Positions 43,124 to 50,901 of a DNA stretch of 55,804 nt are shown one piece after another. The position numbers and the translations under genes were made by a program. Numbering within the stretch: position 1 is the first letter of the stretch; each line of letters opens with the position of its first letter. The stretch lies in contig NZ_JAIQZM010000040.1 of assembly GCF_023333595.1 (NCBI RefSeq), forward strand, positions 1 to 55,804, in the 5' to 3' direction. Source of the DNA: Argonema galeatum A003/A1 (GTDB lineage Bacteria > Cyanobacteriota > Cyanobacteriia > Cyanobacteriales > Aerosakkonemataceae). The notes beneath the pieces were generated by a model. The model ran no database searches, was not told where the DNA came from, and was given only the letters and a program-made list of their open reading frames with translations.

Positions 43124-43531
43124 CTAAAATTTGGAATTACTTACTTGCGATCGCAGCAGCGTTACCTTTTGGCTATCGACTACCATGACCCAAAAACCGC
43201 GATCGCTTAACGCCTTCAAAGTATCTGTAGCATCCTTTTGATTGCTGGTATGCAACGCCAGTAAGTAGGGTCGTTGTCCGTAGGAAACTAAACCTACGTC
43301 CTTCCTTAACGCTTGCTGCACCCGATCTGCAAGTTCTGGCTGGTTGAAATAATCTATCAGCACCGCATAACCAGTTCCCAGCGGTTTGGGATTATAGGCA
43401 GGTAAATTCTCTGTAGGGGGTGTTGCTGTCTGGGCGACTGCTTTCGACTCAACGACAAATCCTGGCAATCCAGCCATAGCTGTGGCAAAAATCAGCGCCG
43501 CGTAGCACCCCTCGATCGCAATTTCACGCAT
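43124..43531 (-). CDS. Exported SPOR-like hypothetical protein
   Basis: The 135-residue protein has a hydrophobic N-terminus (AALIFATAMAGLPGFVV, cleavage near AVAQ-TA) and a C-terminal domain with AVLIDYFNQPELADRVQQALRKDVGLVSYGQRPYLLALHT that follows the SPOR-like pattern for binding peptidoglycan. Similar proteins are conserved in cyanobacteria. Function unknown; it lies apart from ycf54 and pdxJ. Confidence 0.65.
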   Translation of the reverse strand: MREIAIEGCYAALIFATAMAGLPGFVVESKAVAQTATPPTENLPAYNPKPLGTGYAVLIDYFNQPELADRVQQALRKDVGLVSYGQRPYLLALHTSNQKDATDTLKALSDRGFWVMVVDSQKVTLLRSQVSNSKF

Positions 43532-43627
43532 AGCTTTTTCATTGAGCGAGTGTCATTTGTCAATTTTTATTGCAGAATTCTACAAACGACGACTGACAAA
43601 TGACCGTTGACTAATTATAAGTGGGTG

Positions 43628-43957
43628 TTAGGAGACTGGCGCTAAGGAAGCGAGGGGATCGGGGATCTTCTCTGAGGGTGCCTGGAATTCTCCGGTGACT
43701 ACGTACTCCAATCGCAGTTTGAGCCAAGTAATAAATTGAGGATTGGTGGAAATTACCGCCACACTTGGCTGGGGGCATTTTGCCTTAACAGCGGCCATTT
43801 CCGGTACTTCCAGGAAAGCGGGCTGCAAGACAAGCCAAAAATCAATTTGTTTTTCTTGCTCTTGATAGTTTCTGGTTCGTTCCTTCAGCACTTCCTCAAA
43901 AGGTTCTTCTTCTAGCAAAAAGCGCTGACTCGCTAAAACGTAGTAGTAAGTTGTCAT
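43628..43957 (-). CDS. ycf54: Ycf54 family protein (Mg-protoporphyrin ester cyclase subunit)
   Basis: The 109-residue protein matches Ycf54: TTYYYVLASQRFLLEEEPFEEVLKERTRNYQEQ at the start, IDFWLVLQPAFLEVPEMAAV, KCPQPSVAVISTNPQFITWLKLRLE at the end. Ycf54 is needed for assembly or activity of the oxidative cyclase that forms the fifth ring of chlorophyll. It follows pdxJ by 27 bp, so the two are probably co-transcribed. Identification is strong. Confidence 0.92.
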   Translation of the reverse strand: MTTYYYVLASQRFLLEEEPFEEVLKERTRNYQEQEKQIDFWLVLQPAFLEVPEMAAVKAKCPQPSVAVISTNPQFITWLKLRLEYVVTGEFQAPSEKIPDPLASLAPVS

Positions 43958-43984
43958 CTCAATTCAAAACTCAAAATTCAAAAC

Positions 43985-44707
43985 TCAAAACTCTCCCCGC
44001 ATAGCCTGTTTCATCTCGCGGACGGCTCGCTCTAGTCCGACTAAAACGGCTCGACTAATAATTGTATGACCAATGTTGAGTTCTTCCATACCTTTTAGGC
44101 AAGCAACTGGGTAAACGTTCCAATAGGTGAGTCCGTGTCCGGCGTTTACTCGCAAACCAGATGCTAGAGCATATTCGCACCCTTTGGCTAACACCTCTAA
44201 TTCCTTCTCCCGATTCGCTTCATCATGGGCCTCGGCATATTTGCCCGTATGCAGTTCAATAAATTTGGCTTTTACCTTGACAGCAGCATAAATTTGTGCT
44301 GGTTCCGCATCGATAAACAAGCTCACGGGAATTCCGGCATCTTGTAATTTAGTCACAATATCACTCATGCGCTGGATTTGTCCTGCCACATCGAGTCCGC
44401 CTTCGGTGGTGACTTCTTCGCGGCGTTCGGGTACGAGGGTGATATAGTCGGGTTTGATGTCAAGTGCTAGAGCCACCATTTCGTCGGTAGCCGCCATCTC
44501 CAAGTTTAGATGAGTGCGTACCGTCTGCCGCAATATGAGTACGTCGCGGTCTTGGATATGCCTTCTATCCTCCCGCAGATGGACGGTAATGCCATCAGCA
44601 CCTGCGAGTTCTGCCAATACCGCCGCTGCAACGGGGTCAGGTTCGATCGTGCGCCGCGCTTGGCGGATCGTGGCAATGTGGTCAATGTTAACGCCGAGTG
44701 TAGGCAA
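43985..44707 (-). CDS. pdxJ: Pyridoxine 5'-phosphate synthase (PdxJ)
   Basis: The 240-residue TIM-barrel enzyme condenses 1-deoxyxylulose 5-phosphate with aminoacetone phosphate in vitamin B6 synthesis. Signatures: GVNIDHIATIRQARRT, DGITVHLREDRRHIQDRD, LNLEMAATDEM, LVPERREEVTTEGGLD, ELHTGKYA and NAGHGLTYWNV. The start is a TTG at 44707-44705. Its 5' end and leader are duplicated 3.5 kb away at 48029-48304 in the same orientation. Identification is secure. Confidence 0.95.
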   Translation of the reverse strand: MPTLGVNIDHIATIRQARRTIEPDPVAAAVLAELAGADGITVHLREDRRHIQDRDVLILRQTVRTHLNLEMAATDEMVALALDIKPDYITLVPERREEVTTEGGLDVAGQIQRMSDIVTKLQDAGIPVSLFIDAEPAQIYAAVKVKAKFIELHTGKYAEAHDEANREKELEVLAKGCEYALASGLRVNAGHGLTYWNVYPVACLKGMEELNIGHTIISRAVLVGLERAVREMKQAMRGEF

Positions 44708-44789
44708 CTTGGATTCTCCTTATGCGTAGAAGCGTCCGTCCTTTATTTTACCTAAAAGGTTGAGAGTGTTGCTCTTGAGTATTGTAAGT

Positions 44790-45437
44790 CTAATTACCCC
44801 AAGGAAGAGAAGGACTTGAAACCTGTGGATGGTTTTCTGGTTGTTGAGCATTAGGTATCCAGATTCGGAGTCTGTCCCAAATATGACGTAGTGTTCTATA
44901 CACCTCCATGATTTCAGTAATTTCAATTTTAGAATCAATGCGATCGACCTCATCTTGTGCTGCCTCGCACTTTTTCTTAAGTTCTTCAAGCATTGTCTGC
45001 CTATCTTCAGGAGATGTAGCTGTCTCAAAATTATCCCTAATAAACGTAAATATATCAGTAAAAACAGAACTCAAAGCAGGCAAATCGATCGCACATGAAA
45101 TCGTATCTGAATATCCCCACCAGATACTTCCTTTGTTTGCCGCATCTTTGCCGAGTTCAGCTGCTGTGTGGCAAGCAAATGCGTAAATTTGACGTTCACC
45201 TAGCAGGTGTACATCATTCTTTGAAAGGGCGACCTCCCCATTTTGGGCTTTCAAGGCATCAGGAACACCGTGAGACATCGCGAACAGAGGCACGTCAGCC
45301 TTACACAACGCTAATATGAGTTCCTGTTTTGTTGCTTTCTTCTCGAATAGCGTGACACAATTCGATGTGATGATTAGCTTCGCAATAGTCAGATTTGCCT
45401 GGGTCGATAGATCGTATGCGGGGACAAAGAAGATCAT
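44790..45437 (-). CDS. Putative caspase-like peptidase
   Basis: The 215-residue protein has a possible caspase/CHAT-type dyad: His56 in FAMSHGVPD and Cys89 in IYAFACHTAAELG, each at the end of a predicted core strand, followed by GSIWWGYSD, like the Gly-Tyr-Ser region after the Cys in such folds. The C-terminal part is a coiled coil (about 140-175). It overlaps the preceding TOPRIM gene's stop as TAATG, so translation is coupled. Such small caspase-like effectors are known in bacterial conflict and programmed-death systems. Protease activity is inference; the His-Cys spacing is short for the class. Confidence 0.55.
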   Translation of the reverse strand: MIFFVPAYDLSTQANLTIAKLIITSNCVTLFEKKATKQELILALCKADVPLFAMSHGVPDALKAQNGEVALSKNDVHLLGERQIYAFACHTAAELGKDAANKGSIWWGYSDTISCAIDLPALSSVFTDIFTFIRDNFETATSPEDRQTMLEELKKKCEAAQDEVDRIDSKIEITEIMEVYRTLRHIWDRLRIWIPNAQQPENHPQVSSPSLPWGN

Positions 45438-46213
45438 TAAGATTCTCTCCTATTAGCCATTCTCTTAAGAAAATCCCTCGCTACTCGAAGTACATCTGAG
45501 GCATATTGTTGACCAATATCTGTACCTTCCTCAATCTGCTTCCGAAGTTCATCTGCTGTAAATGATTCTCCATTTGCAGTTCGCCAAATTACTGTGTTTG
45601 CAGGTAGAACTTCCCGGATAAGTCCAGAGAAAACATCCCGACTGATGTTACGAGAAACGCTTTGTAAAGCAGGTGTTGGTTGTGCTGCCAACATATTTTT
45701 GATACCTGTCAAAAATTCACGCAAGGACGGCGATCTTGCCGAAGCTCTATCAATATTGATATTCTTAACAAAATCCCAGGAATTCAAATTTTTTCCAAAA
45801 GCCAATTCCGCATGGATTTTGGGAGTAGGGATATCTTCTGGTAATAGAAGCGTAGGTATCACTTCCCGTCCCCATTGAGTTTTTGTATTCTCTAGTGCTG
45901 CGATATCATCTGCAAAAAGCCAAGCCTCTATTTCTTTCATCGCACAGAAAACTTTTACAGGTGGATTACTTAACTTTCTTCTAGCACTAGATACAGCATC
46001 GGGGACACTTCCTGCGTCTGAATCAACTAGAACTGCACAACTTTCTGCAATATCAGAAGGTAGACCTTTTAAAAACTCTTTAAGGTTTTTATGGCCTCTA
46101 ATCGCATTAAGTTTGATTTTTTCTACAGGATATCCAGCAGCTTCTAAAATCCAAGTCACAAGCTGGATATCTTTTTCCGTTTCGACAAGAAGTTGGATTG
46201 AGCCATCTTGCAT
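45437..46213 (-). CDS. TOPRIM-domain protein (OLD/DUF4276-like)
   Basis: The 258-residue protein has an N-terminal TOPRIM domain: LLVETEKD with Glu11, VLVDSDAG with Asp64 and Asp66, then AMKEIEAWLFADD, the E-x-E-W motif of OLD-like and DUF4276/RloB-type TOPRIM nucleases. The rest is helical (KNMLAAQPTPAL, LRKQIEEG). TOPRIM nucleases of this sort occur in anti-phage systems, usually with an ATPase; here there is none, and the partner is the caspase-like gene, translationally coupled. The substrate is unknown. Confidence 0.75.
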   Translation of the reverse strand: MQDGSIQLLVETEKDIQLVTWILEAAGYPVEKIKLNAIRGHKNLKEFLKGLPSDIAESCAVLVDSDAGSVPDAVSSARRKLSNPPVKVFCAMKEIEAWLFADDIAALENTKTQWGREVIPTLLLPEDIPTPKIHAELAFGKNLNSWDFVKNINIDRASARSPSLREFLTGIKNMLAAQPTPALQSVSRNISRDVFSGLIREVLPANTVIWRTANGESFTADELRKQIEEGTDIGQQYASDVLRVARDFLKRMANRRES

Positions 46214-46416
46214 AGTCTCACATTACCTAATTGAGAGTAGAAATACCAGCACAAGATTACTGGTGGAGAACATCCAAGTTATTTGAATTGTAACTCCTGT
46301 TAATGTTTGCGATCGCACCACCTCCAATACTGATCTGGTTTTGGGTAGCGCCACAGAAGCCAACAGCAGCACAACTGCTTCCACGCTTGTTCTGCTGCTG
46401 CTTTAAAGCCTAAAAT

Positions 46417-47982
46417 TTACGGATTTGAACCATCTTTTATGGGGCGCATCGTTGGGAACATCACCACATCTCGAATACTTTGAGTATTAGTCAGCAGCAT
46501 CACAAGTCGGTCTACACCTATTCCCATTCCGGCACAATTTGGCATTCCCAAAGACAAAGCTTCAATAAAATCTTCATCCATTGGATGTGCTTCTTCATCG
46601 CCTGCGTTTTTCTGAGCCAATTGTTCTTCAAAACGCTTTCTTTGCTCTTTCGGATCGTTCAATTCCGAGAAGCCGTTAGAGTATTCCGTGCCAGCGATAA
46701 ATAGCTCAAATCGTTCTACAAAACCTGGTTTACTGCGATGTCCTTTGGCTAGCGGACTCACTTCAACGGGGAAGTCAATGATGAAAGTTGGTTGAATCAG
46801 GTTTGAGACAACTAGCCGATCAAACACAGCGTAAAGTACATAACCAAAACTTTGTTTTTCTAAGCTAGAAAGGTGCAATCCTAGTTCTTCGGCAGCTGCG
46901 ATCGCCTCCGATAACTCTAACACATCAAAATCTAACTTTGTTTCATCTTTTACAGCTTCCACCATCGTCTTGACTTGCCAATGTTTGCCGCCAAAACCAG
47001 GATGTTTTTCGCTGTAATCGTATTGTCGTTCTAGACTAATTAACTGTTCTTGGTATTCAATTTCTTTTTTATCCCCAAAAACAGCAGCCGCCGCAAAGCA
47101 TATCACATCTTCTACAACTTCCAAAATATCGAAGTAATCTGCATAAGCTTGGTAAACTTCTAACGATGTGAATTCGGGATTGTGGGTACTGTCAACTCCC
47201 TCATTCCTAAATACGCGACCTAGTTCAAAAACCCGCTCAAATCCACCGCAAACTGCACGTTTTAGAAACAGTTCCGTAGCAATTCGCAAGTACAAATCTA
47301 CGTCTAAAGCATTATGGTGGGTGATGAAGGGTCTAGCAGCAGCACCTCCATAAATGGCTTGCAAAACTGGAGTTTCTATTTCATAAAAACCGGCATCGCC
47401 GAGGTATGAGCGAATACTTTGAACGATGCGACTGCGGAGTACAAAGCGATTGAAAGATTCTGGGTTTCCAGCCAGATCCATTTCCCGATGTCGGCGACAA
47501 GTTTCTGGCGCGTTGACTCCGTAATAAGCATCAGGGAAAGGAATTGTTGCTTTTGATAACAGTTTCAATTCGCGTACTTGGATAGATAATTCGCCGCGAT
47601 TTGTCCGACAGCCAATTCCTTCAGCGCCAATAAAATCTCCTACATCGAGTAGTTTTTCAATTTGTTTGAAAGCAAGACCAGGTTCGCCTTTGACTAATTT
47701 CTTCTCGATTTTGAGTTGAATTCTGTCAGTGGCATCTTTCATATCAATAAAGATAATGCTACCACTATCGCGCTTGGAGGTAATGCGACCGCAAACCCGG
47801 AGGTCGAGTGCTTCAGGATCGGTTTCTCCGTTGTTGAGTTCTTTTCCTGGCTGACTAAATAATTCTCTAACTTGCTGTGTGGTGTGCGATCGCTGATATG
47901 ATTCGCTGGGATAAGGTTCTATACCTGCCAATCGCAATTGTTCTACTTTCTGAGAACGTACTTCTGCTTCACTTTGAGTCAT
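46417..47982 (-). CDS. lysS: Lysyl-tRNA synthetase (class II)
   Basis: The 521-residue class II synthetase has the N-terminal OB fold (LRVCGRITSKRDSGSIIFIDM) and the catalytic core: FYEIETPVLQ (motif 1), FRNEGVDSTHNPEFTSLEVYQAY (motif 2) and GMGIGVDRLVMLL (motif 3). It charges tRNA-Lys. By memory, it departs from the usual cyanobacterial LysRS, for instance in PGLAFKQIEKLLDVGDFIGAEG and in the ending RPIKDGSNP. It lies inside the segment bracketed by pdxJ 5'-end copies, next to the TOPRIM pair, so it could be a second or replaced synthetase. Confidence 0.9.
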   Translation of the reverse strand: MTQSEAEVRSQKVEQLRLAGIEPYPSESYQRSHTTQQVRELFSQPGKELNNGETDPEALDLRVCGRITSKRDSGSIIFIDMKDATDRIQLKIEKKLVKGEPGLAFKQIEKLLDVGDFIGAEGIGCRTNRGELSIQVRELKLLSKATIPFPDAYYGVNAPETCRRHREMDLAGNPESFNRFVLRSRIVQSIRSYLGDAGFYEIETPVLQAIYGGAAARPFITHHNALDVDLYLRIATELFLKRAVCGGFERVFELGRVFRNEGVDSTHNPEFTSLEVYQAYADYFDILEVVEDVICFAAAAVFGDKKEIEYQEQLISLERQYDYSEKHPGFGGKHWQVKTMVEAVKDETKLDFDVLELSEAIAAAEELGLHLSSLEKQSFGYVLYAVFDRLVVSNLIQPTFIIDFPVEVSPLAKGHRSKPGFVERFELFIAGTEYSNGFSELNDPKEQRKRFEEQLAQKNAGDEEAHPMDEDFIEALSLGMPNCAGMGIGVDRLVMLLTNTQSIRDVVMFPTMRPIKDGSNP

Positions 47983-48028
47983 CAGTTATTTCCTTGGACA
48001 ACGTTCACTTTAAAACTTCACTCCAGGA

Positions 48029-48249
48029 CGATCGCCACCATTTCGTCAGTAGCCGCCATCTCCAAGTTTAGATGAGTGCGTACCGTCTGTCGCCATATTC
48101 GCACATCCCTGTCTTGGATATGCCGTCTATACTTCCCGCAGATGGACGAGTTCTGCCAATACCGCCCCTGCAACGGGGTCAGGTTCGATCGTGCGGCGTG
48201 CTTGGCGGATCGTGGCAATGCGGTCAATGTTAAAGCCAAATATAGGCAA
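48029..48249 (-). pseudogene. Duplicated 5' fragment of pdxJ
   Basis: From the TTG at 48249 it reads LPIFGFNIDRIATIRQARRT and follows pdxJ for about 75 codons, with a roughly 22-bp deletion (removing GADGITV), in-frame stops, and a match that ends near the ATTTCGTCAGTAGCCGCC region. About 55 bp of leader (AGCGTCCGTCCTTTAT region) are duplicated too. It is a direct repeat of 44473-44762. Confidence 0.9.
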
Positions 48250-48330
48250 CTTGGATTCGACCTGAGCGTAGAAGCGTCCGTCCTTTATCTTACCTGAAAG
48301 GTTGGAAGTGGCGATCGATCGACTTAAATC

Positions 48331-48400
48331 GCCCCCCTAACCCCCCAAATCTGGGGGGAACAAGATTTTCCTCTCCCCAAATCTGGGGTTCGGGGAGGCT
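48331..48400. repeat. GC-rich palindromic repeat
   Basis: Contains CCCCCCAAATCTGGGGGG (imperfect palindrome) and a second CCCCAAATCTGGGG block. Related in type to the repeats at 2420-2560 and 53370-53462. Confidence 0.7.
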
Positions 48401-48530
48401 AAAGCAACGGTTAAGGGTAGCAAAAAAGTGCGATCGCACTTTTTCTGGAGTTAGCAATAGCCTATTTTTCGGAGTGCGATCGCATCATCTTTAATGATAT
48501 CCTAATGAGGTGAAATCAGGATGCTTCTAA

Positions 48531-48869
48531 ATGCCGATTCCATCAGAAATTCAAGATCTAATCGATCGACTAAACCGGGAACTAGCCGAGACTGAGACTG
48601 ATGCAACGCAGGGACTAAATCTAGTCCGACCTATATTGTCTCGGTTCCCAGATAATGCTAGAATGATTCAGTTCTTTGCTTTTTTCAATAACGCCCTATT
48701 CTTCGTAGAAATTTCCAGAAGACGTATTCAGACTACTATTGAACGACTGGAAGCAACCGATGTGACAGCGGCGGACATTCAGGAAGGCGGAGAAGATTTG
48801 GGATCGCTATTGGGTCAGGTATTGGAGACTAAAATAGCTGTAAGAGATATTAACGCTAGTTTGGAGTGA
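48531..48869 (+). CDS. Small helical hypothetical protein
   Basis: The 112-residue protein is mostly alpha-helical (IQDLIDRLNRELAETETDATQGLNLVRPIL; FFVEISRRRIQTTIERLEATDV). No catalytic motif. Similar small cyanobacterial proteins exist, but I recognise no named family. It heads a run of three small genes; the next start overlaps its stop as TGATG. Function unknown; it may form a complex with the two following paralogues. Confidence 0.55.
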   Translation: MPIPSEIQDLIDRLNRELAETETDATQGLNLVRPILSRFPDNARMIQFFAFFNNALFFVEISRRRIQTTIERLEATDVTAADIQEGGEDLGSLLGQVLETKIAVRDINASLE

Positions 48870-49057
48870 TGAAAATGAAAGAATTACCGGATGATGAAAC
48901 ACTCGATAAACTACTGGAACTTGCGAAAAATGCCGAACAAAAAGCTAAAGCTTTGTACGATATGGCAACAGAAATAGATGAAAAATGGCGACTTCGGCTA
49001 GAAGCAAGAAGACAAGCGGCGATCGAGGAATCTCGGAAAGTTAAATTGGAGGTGTAA
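48869..49057 (+). CDS. Small helical protein, first tandem paralogue
   Basis: The 62-residue protein (ELPDDETLDKLLELAKNAEQKAKALYDMATEI) is an amphipathic helix pair, coupled to the previous gene by TGATG. It shares about a third of its residues with the protein at 49095-49271 (LP-[DN]-[DE]-x-T, LLELxKxxEQ, MxTxI), so the two are tandem duplicates. Unknown function. Confidence 0.6.
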   Translation: MKMKELPDDETLDKLLELAKNAEQKAKALYDMATEIDEKWRLRLEARRQAAIEESRKVKLEV

Positions 49058-49094
49058 AGGGCGGTACGTGTTGACGCACGTATCGATTTTTCTA

Positions 49095-49271
49095 ATGACT
49101 ATGATTGTGAAACAGCTACCGAATGAAAAAACTATGTTGGAAATCCTCGAACTGGTCAAAGATTTTGAACAGTCAGCTAGAGAAATGTGTGAAATGTCAA
49201 CAGCGATCGCTCATAAATATCAAAAGCGAATGCAGGAAATCAGAGAAGCAGAAAAAAAGCAAAGCGACTGA
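49095..49271 (+). CDS. Small helical protein, second tandem paralogue
   Basis: The 58-residue product starts at the ATG at 49095 (or 49101): KQLPNEKTMLEILELVKDFEQSAREMCEMSTAIAHKYQKRM. It is a diverged copy of the preceding gene. The possible upstream start at 49068 adds a hydrophobic leader of unlikely value. A gap of 115 bp with an inverted repeat separates it from the GIY-YIG gene. Confidence 0.5.
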   Translation: MTMIVKQLPNEKTMLEILELVKDFEQSAREMCEMSTAIAHKYQKRMQEIREAEKKQSD

Positions 49272-49342
49272 ATAGACACGGCTTTTTAACTAAAACTTTA
49301 TTTGAGCAAAATGAAAGAAAAATTGTTAATTTTTTAGAAAAA

Positions 49343-49363
49343 TTGCTATGCTAATTATAGCAA
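49343..49363. promoter_or_regulatory. Inverted repeat before the GIY-YIG operon, possible operator
   Basis: TTGCTAT and ATAGCAA (7-bp arms, 7-base spacer) lie 24 bases before the TTG start and just upstream of the Shine-Dalgarno sequence GGAG (49375-49378). The position fits an operator or a promoter-overlapping regulator site. No regulator gene is recognised next to it. Confidence 0.45.
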
Positions 49364-49386
49364 GATAACAAGCAGGAGTTTGATAA

Positions 49387-50901
49387 TTGGATATCATCTA
49401 TGCCTATTCATTCCCAGCTTATTTGAACCCACAAGAAGGGTTACTCGTAAAAATTGGTCGTACTACTGGTGAGCAATTAGAAAAGGCAGCTTCGGAACGA
49501 GTAAGCGCACAGGTGGGCACTTCCAACCCTGAGCAACCCGTTTTATTGTGTGCTGTTGCCGTCCCAGATCGTGGGATAGAAATGTTGATCCACAACCATC
49601 TGAAACAGTGCGGGCAATGGATAGATAATGCTCCAGGCAGGGAATGGTTTAAATTTGACAATCGGACTTTGCTGGATACATTTCTGGAGCAGTTGGAACG
49701 GTGCAGCCTGATCCGTGACTTCCAGTATTTTGGACGGGTTGATAGTGTATTGGAATCGGGGACACGCGAGGAAGTCCTCGATCGTCTGGAAAGAGCCTAC
49801 GGTATCAGAACCATTTTAGGAGCGACGGCCCGAAACCAGATCCCTGACTCGTTCATTAGAGAGCTTGAAAGTGCTCTATCCCCTCAATATCCTGGCTTTG
49901 CGAGTTGGCTGAACCGGACACTTGCGGATGAGAATACAGTAATCAATGTAGCTATAGAGGGGGAAGACTGGATGGGCTTGGCGATTTGGAAGCAAAAGTC
50001 AGAACACCGTGCCAAGCTATCTACCTTGTTTGTTTTGCCTCAGTTTCGCGGTGAACAGGTGGGTGAGCGCTTAATGCTACGTTGCTTGGAGCAGTGGCGC
50101 ATCAGGAGGTTTGCTAGTGTGGTGGTGTCCACAGTTCGGCGTGACCTGCTTGGTTTTTTCAATCGCTTTGGATTCCTATTGGAGGGGGTGGGCAGACAAT
50201 GCTACGGGCGCGATCGTGAAGATGAACTCTTTTTGACTAAAATTATGGTGACACAAGCACAGGAAACACCTGCTCACGTTGAAGTAGTCGCTCGTTCCCT
50301 ATTGCCGCTCCCCAGCGGGTTGGAAGAGATGTTTGCACTGCCGATTGCTCAGAGCGGTGGTTCTTGGCACTGCACTGCCACGTCTGCTGGTATCACATTG
50401 CAGGCTGAAGGGATAAGAAAGCAGTTTTCCCGCTCTCAATGGGGATCTCTAGTTTTCCCGGCAATATGCGGCATTGAGAATGAATTTTATATCCTACCCG
50501 TCCGACCATCCTTTCTAATCAGAAGGGTTGGTCGGTCATGGATATATTTTGGTACGCCACGTTTTGTAGAGGCAGACTTGGATGATTCTACTGTGTTTAT
50601 CTATGCCAGTTCCCCGGTAACAGCAATTGTTGGAGAGGCAGTTATTACTTCCCGCGAAATAGGAACTGCTGAGGAACTTTTTTTTCGACTTGGGAACTCA
50701 GGCGTTCTATCCGAGACTGAATTTTTCGGGATGTATCCTTCAGCTAAGGAAATTCAATCCCTGAGCTTGAAGCGGTTTATGTTGTATCAACAACCCATCA
50801 TGCTTGAGGAAGCTAGAGAGAAGGAAATTCTCAATGGCCCACCTCAGTCTTTTCAAAGGGTTCCCTATGAGGCCGTAAAGAAGATTAGGGGGGTTGAGTA
50901 G
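49387..50901 (+). CDS. GIY-YIG nuclease - GNAT acetyltransferase - PUA-like (ASCH/EVE-type) fusion
   Basis: The 504-residue protein starts at a TTG with AGGAG eight bases upstream. Residues 1-95 resemble the T5orf172/MUG113 GIY-YIG nuclease family (IYAYSFPAYLN, LLVKIGRTTGEQ with the YIG-equivalent, IEMLIHNHL, GREWFKF). Residues about 165-295 are a GNAT domain (LSTLFVLPQFRGEQVGERLMLRCLEQW with the acetyl-CoA RxxGxG-type loop, FFNRFGFLLEG). The C-terminus (about 355-470) has PUA-like strands (SWIYFGTPRFV, VFIYASSPVTAIVGEAVI, LKRFMLYQQP). The next gene is an ASCH protein. The set suggests acetyl-modified nucleic acid recognition and cutting. Domain reading is by eye, and the PUA part is least certain. 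Confidence 0.75.
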   Translation: MDIIYAYSFPAYLNPQEGLLVKIGRTTGEQLEKAASERVSAQVGTSNPEQPVLLCAVAVPDRGIEMLIHNHLKQCGQWIDNAPGREWFKFDNRTLLDTFLEQLERCSLIRDFQYFGRVDSVLESGTREEVLDRLERAYGIRTILGATARNQIPDSFIRELESALSPQYPGFASWLNRTLADENTVINVAIEGEDWMGLAIWKQKSEHRAKLSTLFVLPQFRGEQVGERLMLRCLEQWRIRRFASVVVSTVRRDLLGFFNRFGFLLEGVGRQCYGRDREDELFLTKIMVTQAQETPAHVEVVARSLLPLPSGLEEMFALPIAQSGGSWHCTATSAGITLQAEGIRKQFSRSQWGSLVFPAICGIENEFYILPVRPSFLIRRVGRSWIYFGTPRFVEADLDDSTVFIYASSPVTAIVGEAVITSREIGTAEELFFRLGNSGVLSETEFFGMYPSAKEIQSLSLKRFMLYQQPIMLEEAREKEILNGPPQSFQRVPYEAVKKIRGVE

